Made by a program: the position numbers and the translations under genes. Under the pieces are notes generated by a model. It was not told where the DNA came from. It saw nothing but the letters and a program-made list of their open reading frames with translations, and ran no database searches. DNA of 64,000 nucleotides, from contig NZ_CP018811.1 in assembly GCF_001922345.1 (NCBI RefSeq), forward strand, positions 248,001 to 312,000, in the 5' to 3' direction. The DNA is from Paraburkholderia sp. SOS3 (GTDB lineage: Bacteria; Pseudomonadota; Gammaproteobacteria; Burkholderiales; Burkholderiaceae). Below, piece after piece: positions 8,426 to 18,111 of this stretch; positions within the stretch are counted from its first letter, which is position 1; each line of letters starts with the position of its first letter.

Positions 8426-9535
8426 ATGGATCATTTGCAGTCGATGAGAGTATTCGTCAGAGTGGCGGATCTCGGCAGTTTCGCCCGCGCGGCTAGCGCG
8501 ATGGATATTTCGAACGCAGTCGCCACCCGTCATGTCGCGGATCTCGAAGGCCGTCTAGGCACGCGGCTGCTCAACCGCACGACGCGCAGCCTGTCGCTGA
8601 CCGAGTCGGGCCAGGTCTATCTCGAGCGCGCCCGCCAGATTCTGGACGAGCTCGAAGACGTCGAGCAGATGGTCGTTGCGCGCAACCACGAGCCGGTCGG
8701 CACGCTGAGGATCGTCGCGCCTGTCGTGTTCGGGCTGCACAACCTCGCGCCGGTGCTCCAGACCTATGCGGAACGGTACCCGAAGGTCATTCCCGACGTG
8801 ACGCTCGTCGACCGCCAGGTCGACCTCGTCGAAGAAGGTTTCGATGTCGGTGTCGTGATCGCGCGGAATCTGCGCAGCGCAAGCATCGTGACGCGGCGCC
8901 TGACTACGGGCTGCATGACCGTCTGCGCGACGCCTGCCTATCTGGAAAAACACGGTACGCCAACGCGGCCCGAACAGCTGCTCGAGCACCCGTGCCTTTC
9001 GCTGCCGTCCGAGTATTGGGGCGACGAGCGCGTGTTCACGGGCCCGGACGGCGAAGTGCGCGTGCGGCCGACCAATGTGATCGTCGCGAACAACACCGAA
9101 ATGCTGCGGCAGTTCGCGCTGCTGGGCATGGGTATCGCGATCCTGCCGAGCTACCTGATCGGCCGCGACACGACGCGCGGCAAGCTCGTGCGTCTGCTGA
9201 GCGACTACCGGTTGCCGCAGGTCGAGATCAATATCGCCTATCCGAGCCGTCGCCATTTGCCGGCCAAGGTGCGTACGTTCATCGACCATCTCGTCGAGCA
9301 CTTCAGCCAGACGCCGAACAGCCTGCTTGGCGAGCAATGGATCAAGGACGGGCTCGAACCCGTGCCGCTATCGTCGGCGATGCACGACGCGGGTGCGACG
9401 GTCATGGCTCCGGAAGCGTTTGATGGCGCGGAGCCGCTGTCCGCGTTGCTCGATAGCGAGCTTGGGCCGAAGAAGCAGCCGCCGGGCGTGCATCATCGCG
9501 CCCGGGGCGCTCTCCCGTCGCGTCTGGTGCGTTGA
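8426..9535 (+). CDS. LysR-family transcriptional regulator with a C-terminal extension
   Basis: A 369-aa DNA-binding regulator. The N-terminal winged helix-turn-helix (residues 1-60; FVRVADLGSFARAASAMDIS, then RHVADLEGRLGTRLLNRTTR) is followed by a periplasmic-binding-like effector domain to about residue 300. It resembles the CrgA/AaeR-like branch (LTESGQVYLERARQILDELE). The last 65 residues (after NSLLGEQW) are unusual for the family and partly low-complexity; they end in a basic segment. The start at MDHLQSM is preferred because of a CAGGAGAG ribosome site 7 nt upstream. No adjacent target gene is obvious; the effector is unknown. Confidence 0.9.
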   Translation: MDHLQSMRVFVRVADLGSFARAASAMDISNAVATRHVADLEGRLGTRLLNRTTRSLSLTESGQVYLERARQILDELEDVEQMVVARNHEPVGTLRIVAPVVFGLHNLAPVLQTYAERYPKVIPDVTLVDRQVDLVEEGFDVGVVIARNLRSASIVTRRLTTGCMTVCATPAYLEKHGTPTRPEQLLEHPCLSLPSEYWGDERVFTGPDGEVRVRPTNVIVANNTEMLRQFALLGMGIAILPSYLIGRDTTRGKLVRLLSDYRLPQVEINIAYPSRRHLPAKVRTFIDHLVEHFSQTPNSLLGEQWIKDGLEPVPLSSAMHDAGATVMAPEAFDGAEPLSALLDSELGPKKQPPGVHHRARGALPSRLVR

Positions 9536-9610
9536 CCGGACGCAAACGTGCCTGAGGGGTGCGACATGTTGACGCACCCTGCATGAGCGGTTTTGTAGGG
9601 TAGTTGTATG

Positions 9611-9646
9611 AAAAAGCGCAGCCGCGTTAGCGGACTGCGCTTTTTT
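9611..9646. terminator. bidirectional terminator between the LysR gene and topB
   Basis: AAAAAGCGCAG and CTGCGCTTTTTT form an inverted repeat around an inner CCGC/GCGG stem. A-runs on one side and T-runs on the other give a U-tract in both directions, so it can end both converging transcripts. Confidence 0.85.
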
Positions 9647-9711
9647 GTTGCGGTGCGTTTTCGCGTCGAACGGCTGGCGGTCGCCGTGGGTCGGCGACCT
9701 TACCTTACGAT

Positions 9712-12411
9712 TTACGAGCCTGTTTTTCGCGCCGTCGTTTTCGCAGCCGGCTTCGCCGCTGTTTTCTTCGCAGGCGCCTTCTTTGCCGCCGCTGTCTTGA
9801 CTGCGGCACCCTTCGCCGCGGTCTTTGCCGATGGCTTTTCGGCCGTTGCGACTTCGGTATCTCCGCCTTCGTCGTTTGCCGCATCGGCGCTGCCGCCTGC
9901 CGCTGCCTTTGCGCTTGCCGCCTTCGCCGCAGCCTTTGCCGACGGCTCTTTCGGCTCCTTCTTCTCGAATTCGAAACCGATCTTGCCGTCGCTCTGTTTG
10001 ACGAGGAACGCCTTGAAGTTGCGGCCCGTGCGTGACGACTTGAAGTTCGTCAGCAGATCGGTGCGACCGCCTTCCAGCAGTTTCGCCATCTGTTCGCGCG
10101 CGATCTCCTGCTGCAGGATCACCTTGCCCGAGCGGAAGTCACAGGTCTTCGGATTGGCGACTGAGTTCTCGCAGACATAGCTCATGCCGTGTTCGTACAC
10201 GCGCGCGTGGCACTTCGGACACGCGCCGACCGGTTCCTGTGCGGAGAAGTCCGGCGGCTCGCCGTCCTCGCCGCCTTGATCCTGGCCGAAGTCGAATTCG
10301 AGCTTGAAATTCTTGATCTCGTCATCGAACGACAGCTTGAGGATGGCCGAGAACGGACGGCCCATCTTGCTGCGGAACCCGGAAAGCGGTCCGATTTCCT
10401 TCTTTTGCAGCAGTTCTTCGACTTCGGGAATCTCGAACTGCCGCCCGCCCGGGATCTTCGAGATCGAGAATTCGCACTTCGTGCAGGCGAAGCGCCGGTA
10501 GTTCTCTTTCACCTGGCCGCCGCAATGCGGGCAAGGCGTTTCGAGCGTCGCGTAGTCGCCGGGGATCGTGTCCGAATCGTATTCCTTCGCGCGCTTGACG
10601 ATGGTCTGCGTCATGCGCGCGATTTCCTGCATGAACGCATCGCGCTGCAGATTGCCGCGCTCCATCTGCGAAAGCTTGTATTCCCATTCGCCGGTCAGTT
10701 CGGGCGCGGTCAGTTCCTTGACGTCGAGGCCGCGCAGCAGCGTCATCAACTGGAACGCCTTCGCGGTCGGGATCAGTTCGCGGCCTTCGCGAACCAGATA
10801 CTTCTCGCCGAGCAGACCTTCGATGATCGCCGCGCGCGTGGCCGGCGTGCCGAGGCCCTTCGCGGCCATCGCCTCGCGCAGTTCGTCGTCTTCGACGAGC
10901 TTGCCCGCGCCTTCCATGGCCGACAGCAGCGTCGCTTCGTTGTACCGCGCGGGCGGTTTCGTGACCAGTTGCTGCGCGGCGATCTTGTCCGTCTTCACCT
11001 TCTCGTCTTTCTGCACGGGGACGAGATTGGCGTCTTCGCCTGACGTTTCCTTGCCGTACACCTGCAGCCAGCCCGGTTCGACGAGCACCTTGCCTTCGGT
11101 CTTGAAATGATGGCCGACGACTTCCGTGATACGCGTCGTCACCTTGTACTCCGCGGCCGGGAAGAATACGGCGAGAAAGCGCTTGACGACGAGGTCGTAC
11201 AGCTTCTGCTCGGGCTCCGACAGCGACTTCGGCGCTTGCAGCGTCGGAATGATGGCGAAGTGATCGCTGATCTTCGAATTGTCGAAGATGCGCTTGTTCG
11301 GCTTCACCCAGCCCTTGTCGAGCACCTGCTTTGCGAACGGCAGATAGTTGTTGCTCTCCTTGAGCATATCGAGCGTGCTCTTGACCGTCTCCAGATAGTC
11401 TTCAGGCAGCGCGCGCGCGTCGGTACGCGGGTAGGTCAGCACCTTGTGCCGTTCGTACAGCGCTTGTGCCAGCCCGAGTGTGTTTTTCGCCGAGAAGCCG
11501 AAGCGGCCGTTCGCCTCGCGCTGCAGGCTCGTCAGGTCGAAGAGCGCCGGCGATAGCTGCGTCGACGGCTTCGATTCTTCGCTGACCGTGCCGATCTGGC
11601 CGCGGCACGCCGCGACGATCGTTTCGGCCGCCGGCAGGCTCCAGAGTCGCGAGTCGCGCTTTTCCGGATCGAATTCGTCCCGCTTGAACTTCGGATCGAA
11701 CCATCGGCCTTCGTAGAAGCCTGACGCGCAGACGAACTCGGCCTTGACTTCCCAGTAATCGCGAGGCACGAAGCGGCGAATCTTTTCTTCGCGTTCGACG
11801 ACGATCGACAGCGTAGGCGTTTGCACGCGGCCGACCGTGGTCAGGAAAAAGCCGCCGCCCTTGCTGTTGAACGCGGTCATGGCGCGCGTGCCGTTGATGC
11901 CGACCAGCCAGTCGGCTTCCGAGCGGCAGCGCGCGGCATCGGCGAGCGGCTGCATTTCTCCGTCGCTGCGCAGATGCGCGAAGCCGTCGCGGATCGCCGC
12001 GGGCGTCATCGACTGCAGCCACAGGCGCTGCACGGGCTGCTTCGCTTTTGCGTACTGCGTGATCAGGCGGAAAATCAGCTCGCCTTCGCGTCCCGCGTCG
12101 CATGCGTTGATCAGCCGGTCGATGTCCTTGCGCTTGAGCAGCCGCGTGAGCACCTTGAGCCGCGACTCGCTTTTTACGATCGGATTCAGGTCGAAATGCG
12201 GCGGGATAACGGGTAGATGAGCGAAGCTCCACTTGCCTCGTTTTACTTCGTATTCTTCGGGCGCGGCGATCTCGACCAGGTGGCCGACCGCCGACGAAAT
12301 GACGTACTCGTCGCTTTCGAAATACTCGTCATGCTTGGTAAAGCCGCCCAAAGCGCGCGCGATGTCGTTCGCGACGGATGGCTTTTCGGCGATGATCAGT
12401 GCTTTGGACAT
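9712..12411 (-). CDS. topB: DNA topoisomerase III
   Basis: An 899-aa type IA topoisomerase that decatenates and relaxes DNA by single-strand passage. The N-terminal Toprim domain shows AEKPS (residues 8-12) and DAGREGELIF. The active-site Tyr lies in the TYPRTD motif near residue 327. The C-terminal half carries two Cys-rich zinc-ribbon repeats (CPHCGG...CTKC and CPKCHA...C). The final 60-70 residues are Lys/Ala-rich (AAKKAPAKKTAAKPAAK), a histone-H1-like DNA-binding tail longer than in E. coli TopB. It is the last of three minus-strand genes after dprA and the thioredoxin-fold gene, but is separated from them by a 384-nt gap with a tandem array. Confidence 0.96.
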   Translation of the reverse strand: MSKALIIAEKPSVANDIARALGGFTKHDEYFESDEYVISSAVGHLVEIAAPEEYEVKRGKWSFAHLPVIPPHFDLNPIVKSESRLKVLTRLLKRKDIDRLINACDAGREGELIFRLITQYAKAKQPVQRLWLQSMTPAAIRDGFAHLRSDGEMQPLADAARCRSEADWLVGINGTRAMTAFNSKGGGFFLTTVGRVQTPTLSIVVEREEKIRRFVPRDYWEVKAEFVCASGFYEGRWFDPKFKRDEFDPEKRDSRLWSLPAAETIVAACRGQIGTVSEESKPSTQLSPALFDLTSLQREANGRFGFSAKNTLGLAQALYERHKVLTYPRTDARALPEDYLETVKSTLDMLKESNNYLPFAKQVLDKGWVKPNKRIFDNSKISDHFAIIPTLQAPKSLSEPEQKLYDLVVKRFLAVFFPAAEYKVTTRITEVVGHHFKTEGKVLVEPGWLQVYGKETSGEDANLVPVQKDEKVKTDKIAAQQLVTKPPARYNEATLLSAMEGAGKLVEDDELREAMAAKGLGTPATRAAIIEGLLGEKYLVREGRELIPTAKAFQLMTLLRGLDVKELTAPELTGEWEYKLSQMERGNLQRDAFMQEIARMTQTIVKRAKEYDSDTIPGDYATLETPCPHCGGQVKENYRRFACTKCEFSISKIPGGRQFEIPEVEELLQKKEIGPLSGFRSKMGRPFSAILKLSFDDEIKNFKLEFDFGQDQGGEDGEPPDFSAQEPVGACPKCHARVYEHGMSYVCENSVANPKTCDFRSGKVILQQEIAREQMAKLLEGGRTDLLTNFKSSRTGRNFKAFLVKQSDGKIGFEFEKKEPKEPSAKAAAKAASAKAAAGGSADAANDEGGDTEVATAEKPSAKTAAKGAAVKTAAAKKAPAKKTAAKPAAKTTARKTGS

Positions 12412-12795
12412 GACTAATGTGAGTGGGTGAATGCGGGCGCAACCTCGGCGGCGCTGTTTTTTGACGCTCGTTCGCTTTCCCGGTTGCGTGTCTGCGGTTG
12501 GCGTGCCCGCGGTCGTGTATCTGCGGCTACGTACCTGCAGTCACGTACCCGTGGTTACGTACCATGGTTACGTACCTATTAACGACCGCTTTATAGCACA
12601 CGCCGACGCGGCGGCAACCAGTGCCTGAAAAAAGCGGCCCATCATAATTGCGCGCCCGGGTATTGGGCAAGCGTCGCACAAGCCGGTCCCGCGCCTTTCG
12701 CAAATCGCATGCCGCCATGCTCGAGCCGACGCGCAAACATCTACTGCCGGCGGTGTCGGCCCTATTCAGCTTACGCCACGAGATGCGCGCGCCAC
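12412..12795. other. intergenic region upstream of topB
   Basis: Contains the degenerate 14-bp tandem array (12486-12583) described separately. The remainder (12584-12795) shows no ORF with plausible coding character on either strand. Confidence 0.5.
12486..12583. repeat. degenerate 13-15 bp tandem repeat array upstream of topB
   Basis: Seven consecutive units of 13-15 bp can be laid end to end. The four best units share the core ACGTACC (starting at 12529, 12543, 12557 and 12570), each followed by a variable 6-7 nt ending in GTC, GTT or AAC. Three more diverged units (GCGTGTC, GCGTGCC, GTGTATC) precede them. The array begins about 75 nt upstream of the topB start codon on its promoter side. 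Confidence 0.6.
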
Positions 12796-13173
12796 CTAAA
12801 CCGCGGCCAGCGCGGGCCTCAACTTCGGTGCACCGGTCACGCCCGGCAGCGCCGTCAGATCGACGAGCATACGTTCGACGATGCCCGGCTGCGGCAGCAC
12901 AGTGCCGAAAAAGCGCGTCGTTACCGCGTCTTCGATCAGGATGGTCGGGAAATTCTCCACGTCCAGATCGTCGAAACGGTCCGCATGCGTTTCGATGTCG
13001 ATCCATGCGAAACAGATGTCCGGATGCCGGTCGGCGATCGCGTCGAAGGCCGCCTGGTAGTCCCGGCACGTACCGCACCACTGCGCGCACAGACACGCAA
13101 CGAACAACGTTTCGCGGTCGTTGACACGCTCTGCGATCCGGTCGTGGTCGGTGTCGAGGTTAAGCGCGGGCAT
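12796..13173 (-). CDS. thioredoxin-fold protein with a WCGTC motif
   Basis: A 125-aa cytoplasmic thioredoxin-like protein. The redox motif at residues 32-36 is WCGTC, not the canonical WCGPC of thioredoxin. The FPTILIED strand supplies the cis-Pro loop (Pro in NFPT). No signal peptide. The start at MPALNL is chosen for its AAGGAAT ribosome site; an upstream ATG would overlap dprA. It follows dprA by about 60 nt on the same strand and may be co-transcribed. Exact partner unknown; Burkholderiaceae commonly keep such a gene next to dprA. Confidence 0.85.
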   Translation of the reverse strand: MPALNLDTDHDRIAERVNDRETLFVACLCAQWCGTCRDYQAAFDAIADRHPDICFAWIDIETHADRFDDLDVENFPTILIEDAVTTRFFGTVLPQPGIVERMLVDLTALPGVTGAPKLRPALAAV

Positions 13174-13232
13174 GGGTATTCCTTGAGACACGTGTTTTCG
13201 TAAGCGATTTGGCGCGAATGTAGCATGGCGCG

Positions 13233-14513
13233 TCACTGGCCGTGGTCGTGGCCGAAGCGAGCGCGGACGTACCGCCCGCCCGGCAGCGCCGTCAGATGGC
13301 CCGACAGTTCTAGCCGCAGCAGCGTGCCCTGGAGCGCCGTATCGTCCATTTCGGTGCGCGCGGCGAGGATTTCAAGCGTCGCTGGCGCGTAACCGAGTGC
13401 GTCGAGCAGCCGTTGCGCGTCGGGCGGCAGCACGGATGGCGGTGCAAGCGGCGGTATCAGCGGCGGTATCAGCGGTGGTACAAGCGGTGGCGCGACGGCG
13501 TCTTGCGCTGGCAACGGCAGGCTGGCCTGGCGGGATTGAAAGACAGAATTCGCCTTCGCCCTCGCCCTGGTCCTGGCCGCATCGCCGGCTTGCATAGGCG
13601 GCGCGGGCTCAGGTGCCGGCGCGACGCCGAATTCCTCCAGCACATCTTCCGGCGATTCCACGAGCTTCGCGCCCTGTTTAATCATGCGATGGCAACCGCG
13701 CGACAAAGGCGCGTGGATCGAGCCAGGTAGCGCGAACACATCTCGCCCCATTTCGTTTGCGAGCCTCGCCGTGATCAGCGAACCCGATCGCATCGCGGCC
13801 TCGACGATCAGCACGCCATTGACGAGGCCCGCAATCAGCCGGTTGCGTTGCGGAAAATGCGCGGGCCGCGCTGGCGTGCCGAGCGGCCATTCGGACAGGA
13901 TCGCGCCGTTCGTCGCGATTTCGTGCGCAAGCTGTTCGTGTCCCGGCGGATAGACGACATCGGCGCCCGTTCCGATGACCGCGACGGTACCGGTCCGACC
14001 CGACAAGGCGCCGCGATGCGCGGCCGCATCGATGCCAAGCGCGAGTCCCGACACGACGGCGAGGCCTGCGTCCGAAAACGCGCGGGAAAAGCGTTTCGCG
14101 TCCTCCGCGCCTTGCGGCGTCGCGCTGCGGCTACCCACGACGGCGACGCTGCGCGTATGCAGCAGCGCGAGCTGTCCCTTTACATATAGCAGCGGCGGCG
14201 GATCGGGCATTGTCAGCAGCAGGGGCGGATAGGCCGGGTCGTCGAGTGCAAGCAGCGTGTTGCCGGGCTGGGCGCGCCATGCGAGCACGGCGTCCAGCTG
14301 CGCCGCGAAGTCCGCGCCCGGCGTTCCGAGCACGGCGCGCGCCGCCCCCTCGTTCGTCACGCGTGCAAGCGACTCGAATGATTGGCCGAGCACGGCCTCG
14401 GGCAGGCCGAAAGCGGCGAGCAGCGCGCGCAGCGCCGCGGGTTTCAGGCCCGGCGCCATGGTCAGCCGCAGCCAGGCCGCTACTTCACGATCGGCTTTCA
14501 CTATCGATTTCAT
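13233..14513 (-). CDS. dprA: DNA processing protein DprA (natural transformation)
   Basis: A 426-aa protein that loads RecA on incoming single-stranded DNA during transformation. The central Rossmann-like domain shows VAVVGSRSATPQG and GLALGIDAAAHRGAL. An N-terminal SAM-like helical region precedes it and a C-terminal winged-helix (DML1-like) domain ends the protein. Between core and wing lies a Pro-rich linker of repeated PPL(I/V/A) units, encoded by a 12-bp tandem repeat around 13439-13496. The start codon at 14513 opens directly on the family N-terminus. It diverges from def-fmt. Confidence 0.95.
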   Translation of the reverse strand: MKSIVKADREVAAWLRLTMAPGLKPAALRALLAAFGLPEAVLGQSFESLARVTNEGAARAVLGTPGADFAAQLDAVLAWRAQPGNTLLALDDPAYPPLLLTMPDPPPLLYVKGQLALLHTRSVAVVGSRSATPQGAEDAKRFSRAFSDAGLAVVSGLALGIDAAAHRGALSGRTGTVAVIGTGADVVYPPGHEQLAHEIATNGAILSEWPLGTPARPAHFPQRNRLIAGLVNGVLIVEAAMRSGSLITARLANEMGRDVFALPGSIHAPLSRGCHRMIKQGAKLVESPEDVLEEFGVAPAPEPAPPMQAGDAARTRARAKANSVFQSRQASLPLPAQDAVAPPLVPPLIPPLIPPLAPPSVLPPDAQRLLDALGYAPATLEILAARTEMDDTALQGTLLRLELSGHLTALPGGRYVRARFGHDHGQ

Positions 14514-14807
14514 TGAAACGTCTAACCTCCAGCGCGGCCACCATGCGCGGTCGCCATGCTAAAATTTTCATGATCCGAAATAATTCGACGCAAACAAACG
14601 GTGATGCCGCGTTTTCGCGCACGAACCTGTCGATTCGGGCCCGCATTCCGGCTGTTCTTCGCGTGTCGTTTCGGCCCCTCGCTCGTTGAATCGAAAGGCT
14701 TCTGTCGCTATCTATCCTCTGCGCATGCCGGGAGGCTGACAAGCTAGCCGAACGGCCAATTGCGCGACATCCGCGTCCGTGGCGGCGCTTCACTGAACCT
14801 GATGACC

Positions 14808-15311
14808 ATGGCTTTACTGAACATCCTCAATTACCCGGACAAGCGCTTGCACAAGGTGGCGAAGCCCGTCGAGATCGTGAACGACCGCATCCGCAAGCTC
14901 GTCGCCGACATGGCCGAAACGATGTACGCAGCGCCGGGCGTCGGCCTCGCCGCGACGCAAGTCGACGTGCACGAGCGCGTGATCGTGATCGACGTGTCCG
15001 ATACGCACGACGAACTGCGCGTCTTTATCAACCCCGAAATCGTCTGGTCGAGCAACGAGCGCAAGACATCGGAGGAAGGCTGCCTGTCGGTGCCCGGCAT
15101 TTACGACAGCGTCGAGCGTGCCGAGAAAGTGCGCGTGCGCGCGCTCGACGAAAAGGGCGAAACGTACGAGATCGACTGCGAGGGCCTGCTCGCCGTCTGC
15201 ATCCAGCACGAGATGGATCACCTGATGGGACGCGTCTTCGTCGAGTATCTGTCGCCGCTGAAGCAGACGCGCATCAAGTCGAAGATGAAGAAACTCGCGC
15301 ACGCGATGTGA
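14808..15311 (+). CDS. def: peptide deformylase
   Basis: A 167-aa metalloenzyme that removes the N-formyl group from nascent proteins. All three family motifs are present: GVGLAATQ (44-51), EGCLSVPG with the metal-ligand Cys92, and QHEMDH with His134, Glu135 and His138. The start at [10 protein letters not shown] is the usual one; an ATG two codons earlier (14802) is possible. fmt, which makes the substrate formyl-Met-tRNA, follows 64 nt downstream, the standard def-fmt pairing. Confidence 0.97.
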   Translation: MALLNILNYPDKRLHKVAKPVEIVNDRIRKLVADMAETMYAAPGVGLAATQVDVHERVIVIDVSDTHDELRVFINPEIVWSSNERKTSEEGCLSVPGIYDSVERAEKVRVRALDEKGETYEIDCEGLLAVCIQHEMDHLMGRVFVEYLSPLKQTRIKSKMKKLAHAM

Positions 15312-15375
15312 CGCGCGCGTCCCGCTTCATCGTTTCGACTTTGTCTCGCACCGTTTCATCAGGACGCTTCCGCTC

Positions 15376-16371
15376 ATGAGCCATTCGTTGCGCGTTATTT
15401 TTGCGGGCACGCCCGAGTTCGCGGCCGCGGCGCTGGCGGCGATCCATCAGGCCGGCTTCGCCGTGCCGCTCGTGTTGACGCAGCCCGATCGGCCTGCCGG
15501 ACGCGGCATGAAACTGCAGGCGAGTGCAGTGAAGCGCTATGCGTCGGAGCACGGTCTCGCGGTCGCCCAACCACCGTCGCTGCGCCGTAACGGCAAGTTT
15601 CCGGCTGAAGCGACGGCAGCAATCGATCTGCTGCGCGCGACGCCGCACGATGTGATGGTAGTCGCCGCGTACGGACTGCTGTTGCCGCAGGAAGTGCTCG
15701 ATATACCGCCGCACGGCTGCATCAATATTCACGCTTCGTTGTTGCCGCGCTGGCGCGGCGCGGCGCCGATCCATCGCGCGATCGAGGCCGGCGACATCGA
15801 AACCGGCATCACGCTGATGCAGATGGATGCGGGCCTCGATACTGGCCCGATGATCGCCGAAACTCGCATCGCGATTCATGACAACGACACCACGGCAACC
15901 CTGCACGACAAGCTCGCTGATGCGGGCGCGCGATTGATCGTCGAGGCGCTCGCGACACTCGAACGCGACGGCAGCTTGCCCGCTACGCCGCAGCCCGAAG
16001 CGGGCGCGACGTACGCGGAAAAAATCGGCAAGCACGAAGCCGCGCTGGACTGGCGGCGCACGGCGGACGAACTTGCGCGCCAGGTGCGTGCGTTCGATCC
16101 GTTTCCAGGCGGCGCGGCGACGCTCGACGGCGCGCCGCTCAAGATCTGGTCCGCTGCCGCGGTACCGTCGCCGCGTGCCTCAGCGGTGCCCGGCACGATT
16201 CTCGACGTCTCGCCCGAAGGCGTTGTCGTTGCATGCGGCGATGGCGCACTGCGCGTGACGCAACTGCAAAAGCCCGGCGGCAAACGTCTGCCGGCTCGCG
16301 AATTTCTGGCGGGTTCCACGCTCGCCGCCGACCAGCGCTTCGAGCAGTCGGACGAACCGGGCCGACAATAA
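15376..16371 (+). CDS. fmt: methionyl-tRNA formyltransferase
   Basis: A 331-aa enzyme that transfers the formyl group of 10-formyl-THF to initiator Met-tRNA. The N-terminal formyltransferase fold contains [21 protein letters not shown], including the catalytic Asn and His and the SLLPRWRG motif. A D-G-T-like active-site region ([11 protein letters not shown]) follows, and the C-terminal OB-like tRNA-binding domain runs from about residue 210. It works with def immediately upstream in the formylation cycle. Confidence 0.97.
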   Translation: MSHSLRVIFAGTPEFAAAALAAIHQAGFAVPLVLTQPDRPAGRGMKLQASAVKRYASEHGLAVAQPPSLRRNGKFPAEATAAIDLLRATPHDVMVVAAYGLLLPQEVLDIPPHGCINIHASLLPRWRGAAPIHRAIEAGDIETGITLMQMDAGLDTGPMIAETRIAIHDNDTTATLHDKLADAGARLIVEALATLERDGSLPATPQPEAGATYAEKIGKHEAALDWRRTADELARQVRAFDPFPGGAATLDGAPLKIWSAAAVPSPRASAVPGTILDVSPEGVVVACGDGALRVTQLQKPGGKRLPAREFLAGSTLAADQRFEQSDEPGRQ

Positions 16372-16473
16372 CAGGCTGCGCCGCGCGCCGCCATCGTCCG
16401 TTTGGCCGACTCGCGCGGCGCTATAGCCGCGCGTTAGAATCGTCGACGCAACATGCCATTTTTCGAGGCTTTC

Positions 16474-17139
16474 ATGTTCGGCATCACCCACTTTGGTTTC
16501 TTTCTCGTCGCCGTTTTCCTGCTGAACGTCACGCCGGGTCCCGACACCGCGTACATCGTCGGCCGCAGTGTTGCGCAGGGGCGCGCGGCAGGACTGATGT
16601 CGGCGCTCGGTATTTCCGCCGGTTGCTGCGTGCACGCGCTCGCTTGCGCGTTCGGCCTGACGGCCGTGCTTGCTGCGTCGGCCACCGCGTTCACGGTAAT
16701 CAAGTTCGTGGGCGCGATCTATCTGATCTATCTCGGCGTACGGCTTGTGTTCGCGAAGCAGGCGGCGAGCACGCCGGCGCCCGGCACAGCGGATGCCGTC
16801 GGCGAGCGGCGCACGTCGGCCGCTGCACCGAAGTCGATGCGCCAGTTGTTCCTGCAAGGCTTCATGACCAACGTGCTGAATCCGAAGGTCGTGCTGTTCT
16901 TCGTGTCGTTCTTTCCGCAATTCGTCAGCGCGGGCACCGATCACAAGGTCATCGCATTCCTCGCGCTCGGCGTCGTTTTCGTACTGATGAGCACCGTGTG
17001 GAACAGCTTTGTCGCGTGGGTGGCCGGCAGCGTCACGCGCCGTTTCTCCGGCAAACCGGGCGTCAAGAAGTGGCTCGACCGTGTGGTGGGCAGTGCGTTT
17101 GTCGGGCTGGGCGTGAAACTCGCCACGGCGTCGCGCTGA
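16474..17139 (+). CDS. LysE/RhtB-family amino-acid exporter
   Basis: A 221-aa inner-membrane protein with about six hydrophobic segments. The family signature near the N-terminus is TPGPDTAYIVGRS, and FMTNVLNPKVVLFF in the middle is the second conserved motif. It probably exports an amino acid or homoserine-lactone-like solute. The start at MFGITHFGFFL has a GAGGC ribosome site and the usual length; an ATG seven codons earlier (16453) is also in frame. A charged Ala-rich cytoplasmic loop lies between helices 3 and 4. Confidence 0.88.
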   Translation: MFGITHFGFFLVAVFLLNVTPGPDTAYIVGRSVAQGRAAGLMSALGISAGCCVHALACAFGLTAVLAASATAFTVIKFVGAIYLIYLGVRLVFAKQAASTPAPGTADAVGERRTSAAAPKSMRQLFLQGFMTNVLNPKVVLFFVSFFPQFVSAGTDHKVIAFLALGVVFVLMSTVWNSFVAWVAGSVTRRFSGKPGVKKWLDRVVGSAFVGLGVKLATASR

Positions 17140-17166
17140 TTGAATTTTTCCGGTATGCCCAAATCT
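17140..17166 (+). promoter_or_regulatory. candidate heat-shock (sigma-32) promoter of htpX
   Basis: TTGAAT (17140-17145) and CCCAAATCT (17158-17166) are spaced by 12 nt, resembling the sigma-32 elements TTGAAA and CCCCATNT. The match is partial. It lies about 90 nt before the htpX start. Confidence 0.3.
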
Positions 17167-17253
17167 AACAGTTCGCTTACAATCATTCGCCGTTATTGAT
17201 GGCATGAAATGGGGTCTCGCAAGATCCCGCGTTCCGGGCAAGGAGTACTGGAT

Positions 17254-18111
17254 ATGTTCAACTGGGTTAAAACCGCGATGTTGATGGCCGCGATCACGGC
17301 GCTCTTCATCGTGATCGGGGGCATGATCGGCGGGCAGCGCGGCATGATGATCGCGCTGCTGTTCGCGCTCGGCATGAACTTCTTTTCGTATTGGTTCTCG
17401 GACAAGATGGTTCTGCGCATGTACAACGCGCAGGAAGTCGACGAGACCACCGCGCCGCAGTTTTACCGCATGGTGCGCGAACTCGCCACGCGCGCGAGCC
17501 TGCCGATGCCGCGCGTCTATCTGATCGACGAAGACCAGCCGAACGCCTTCGCGACGGGCCGCAATCCGGAGCACGCGGCGGTCGCGGCTACCACCGGCAT
17601 TCTGCGAGCGCTGTCGGAGCGCGAAATGCGCGGCGTGATGGCGCATGAACTCGCGCACGTGAAGCATCGCGACATTCTGATCTCGACCATCTCGGCAACC
17701 ATGGCAGGCGCGATTTCCGCTCTGGCGAACTTCGCGATGTTCTTTGGCGGCCGTGACGAAAATGGCCGGCCCGCGAATCCGATTGCCGGCATAGCGGTCG
17801 CGCTGCTCGCGCCGATTGCTGGCGCGTTGATCCAGATGGCGATTTCGCGGGCGCGGGAATTCGAAGCGGACCGCGGTGGTGCGCAGATTTCCGGCGACCC
17901 GCAAGCGCTCGCGTCGGCACTGGACAAGATCCATCGTTACGCGAGCGGCATTCCGTTCCCGACCGCGGAAGCGCATCCGTCTACCGCGCAAATGATGATC
18001 ATGAATCCGCTGTCTGGCGGCGGCATCGCGAATCTGTTCTCGACTCACCCGTCAACCGAAGAGCGCATCGCGCGGCTGATGGAGATGGCTCGCACGGGCC
18101 GCTTCGATTAA
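17254..18111 (+). CDS. htpX: membrane zinc metalloprotease HtpX
   Basis: A 285-aa inner-membrane M48B protease involved in quality control of misfolded membrane proteins. Two N-terminal transmembrane helices (from residue 6) precede the zinc site HELAH at 131-135. A second hydrophobic pair follows, and the third ligand lies in REFEADRGG (about 200). The start at [10 protein letters not shown] is fixed by an AAGGAGT ribosome site and the usual HtpX N-terminus. Regulation by heat shock is suggested by the upstream sequence but not proven. Confidence 0.96.
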   Translation: MFNWVKTAMLMAAITALFIVIGGMIGGQRGMMIALLFALGMNFFSYWFSDKMVLRMYNAQEVDETTAPQFYRMVRELATRASLPMPRVYLIDEDQPNAFATGRNPEHAAVAATTGILRALSEREMRGVMAHELAHVKHRDILISTISATMAGAISALANFAMFFGGRDENGRPANPIAGIAVALLAPIAGALIQMAISRAREFEADRGGAQISGDPQALASALDKIHRYASGIPFPTAEAHPSTAQMMIMNPLSGGGIANLFSTHPSTEERIARLMEMARTGRFD

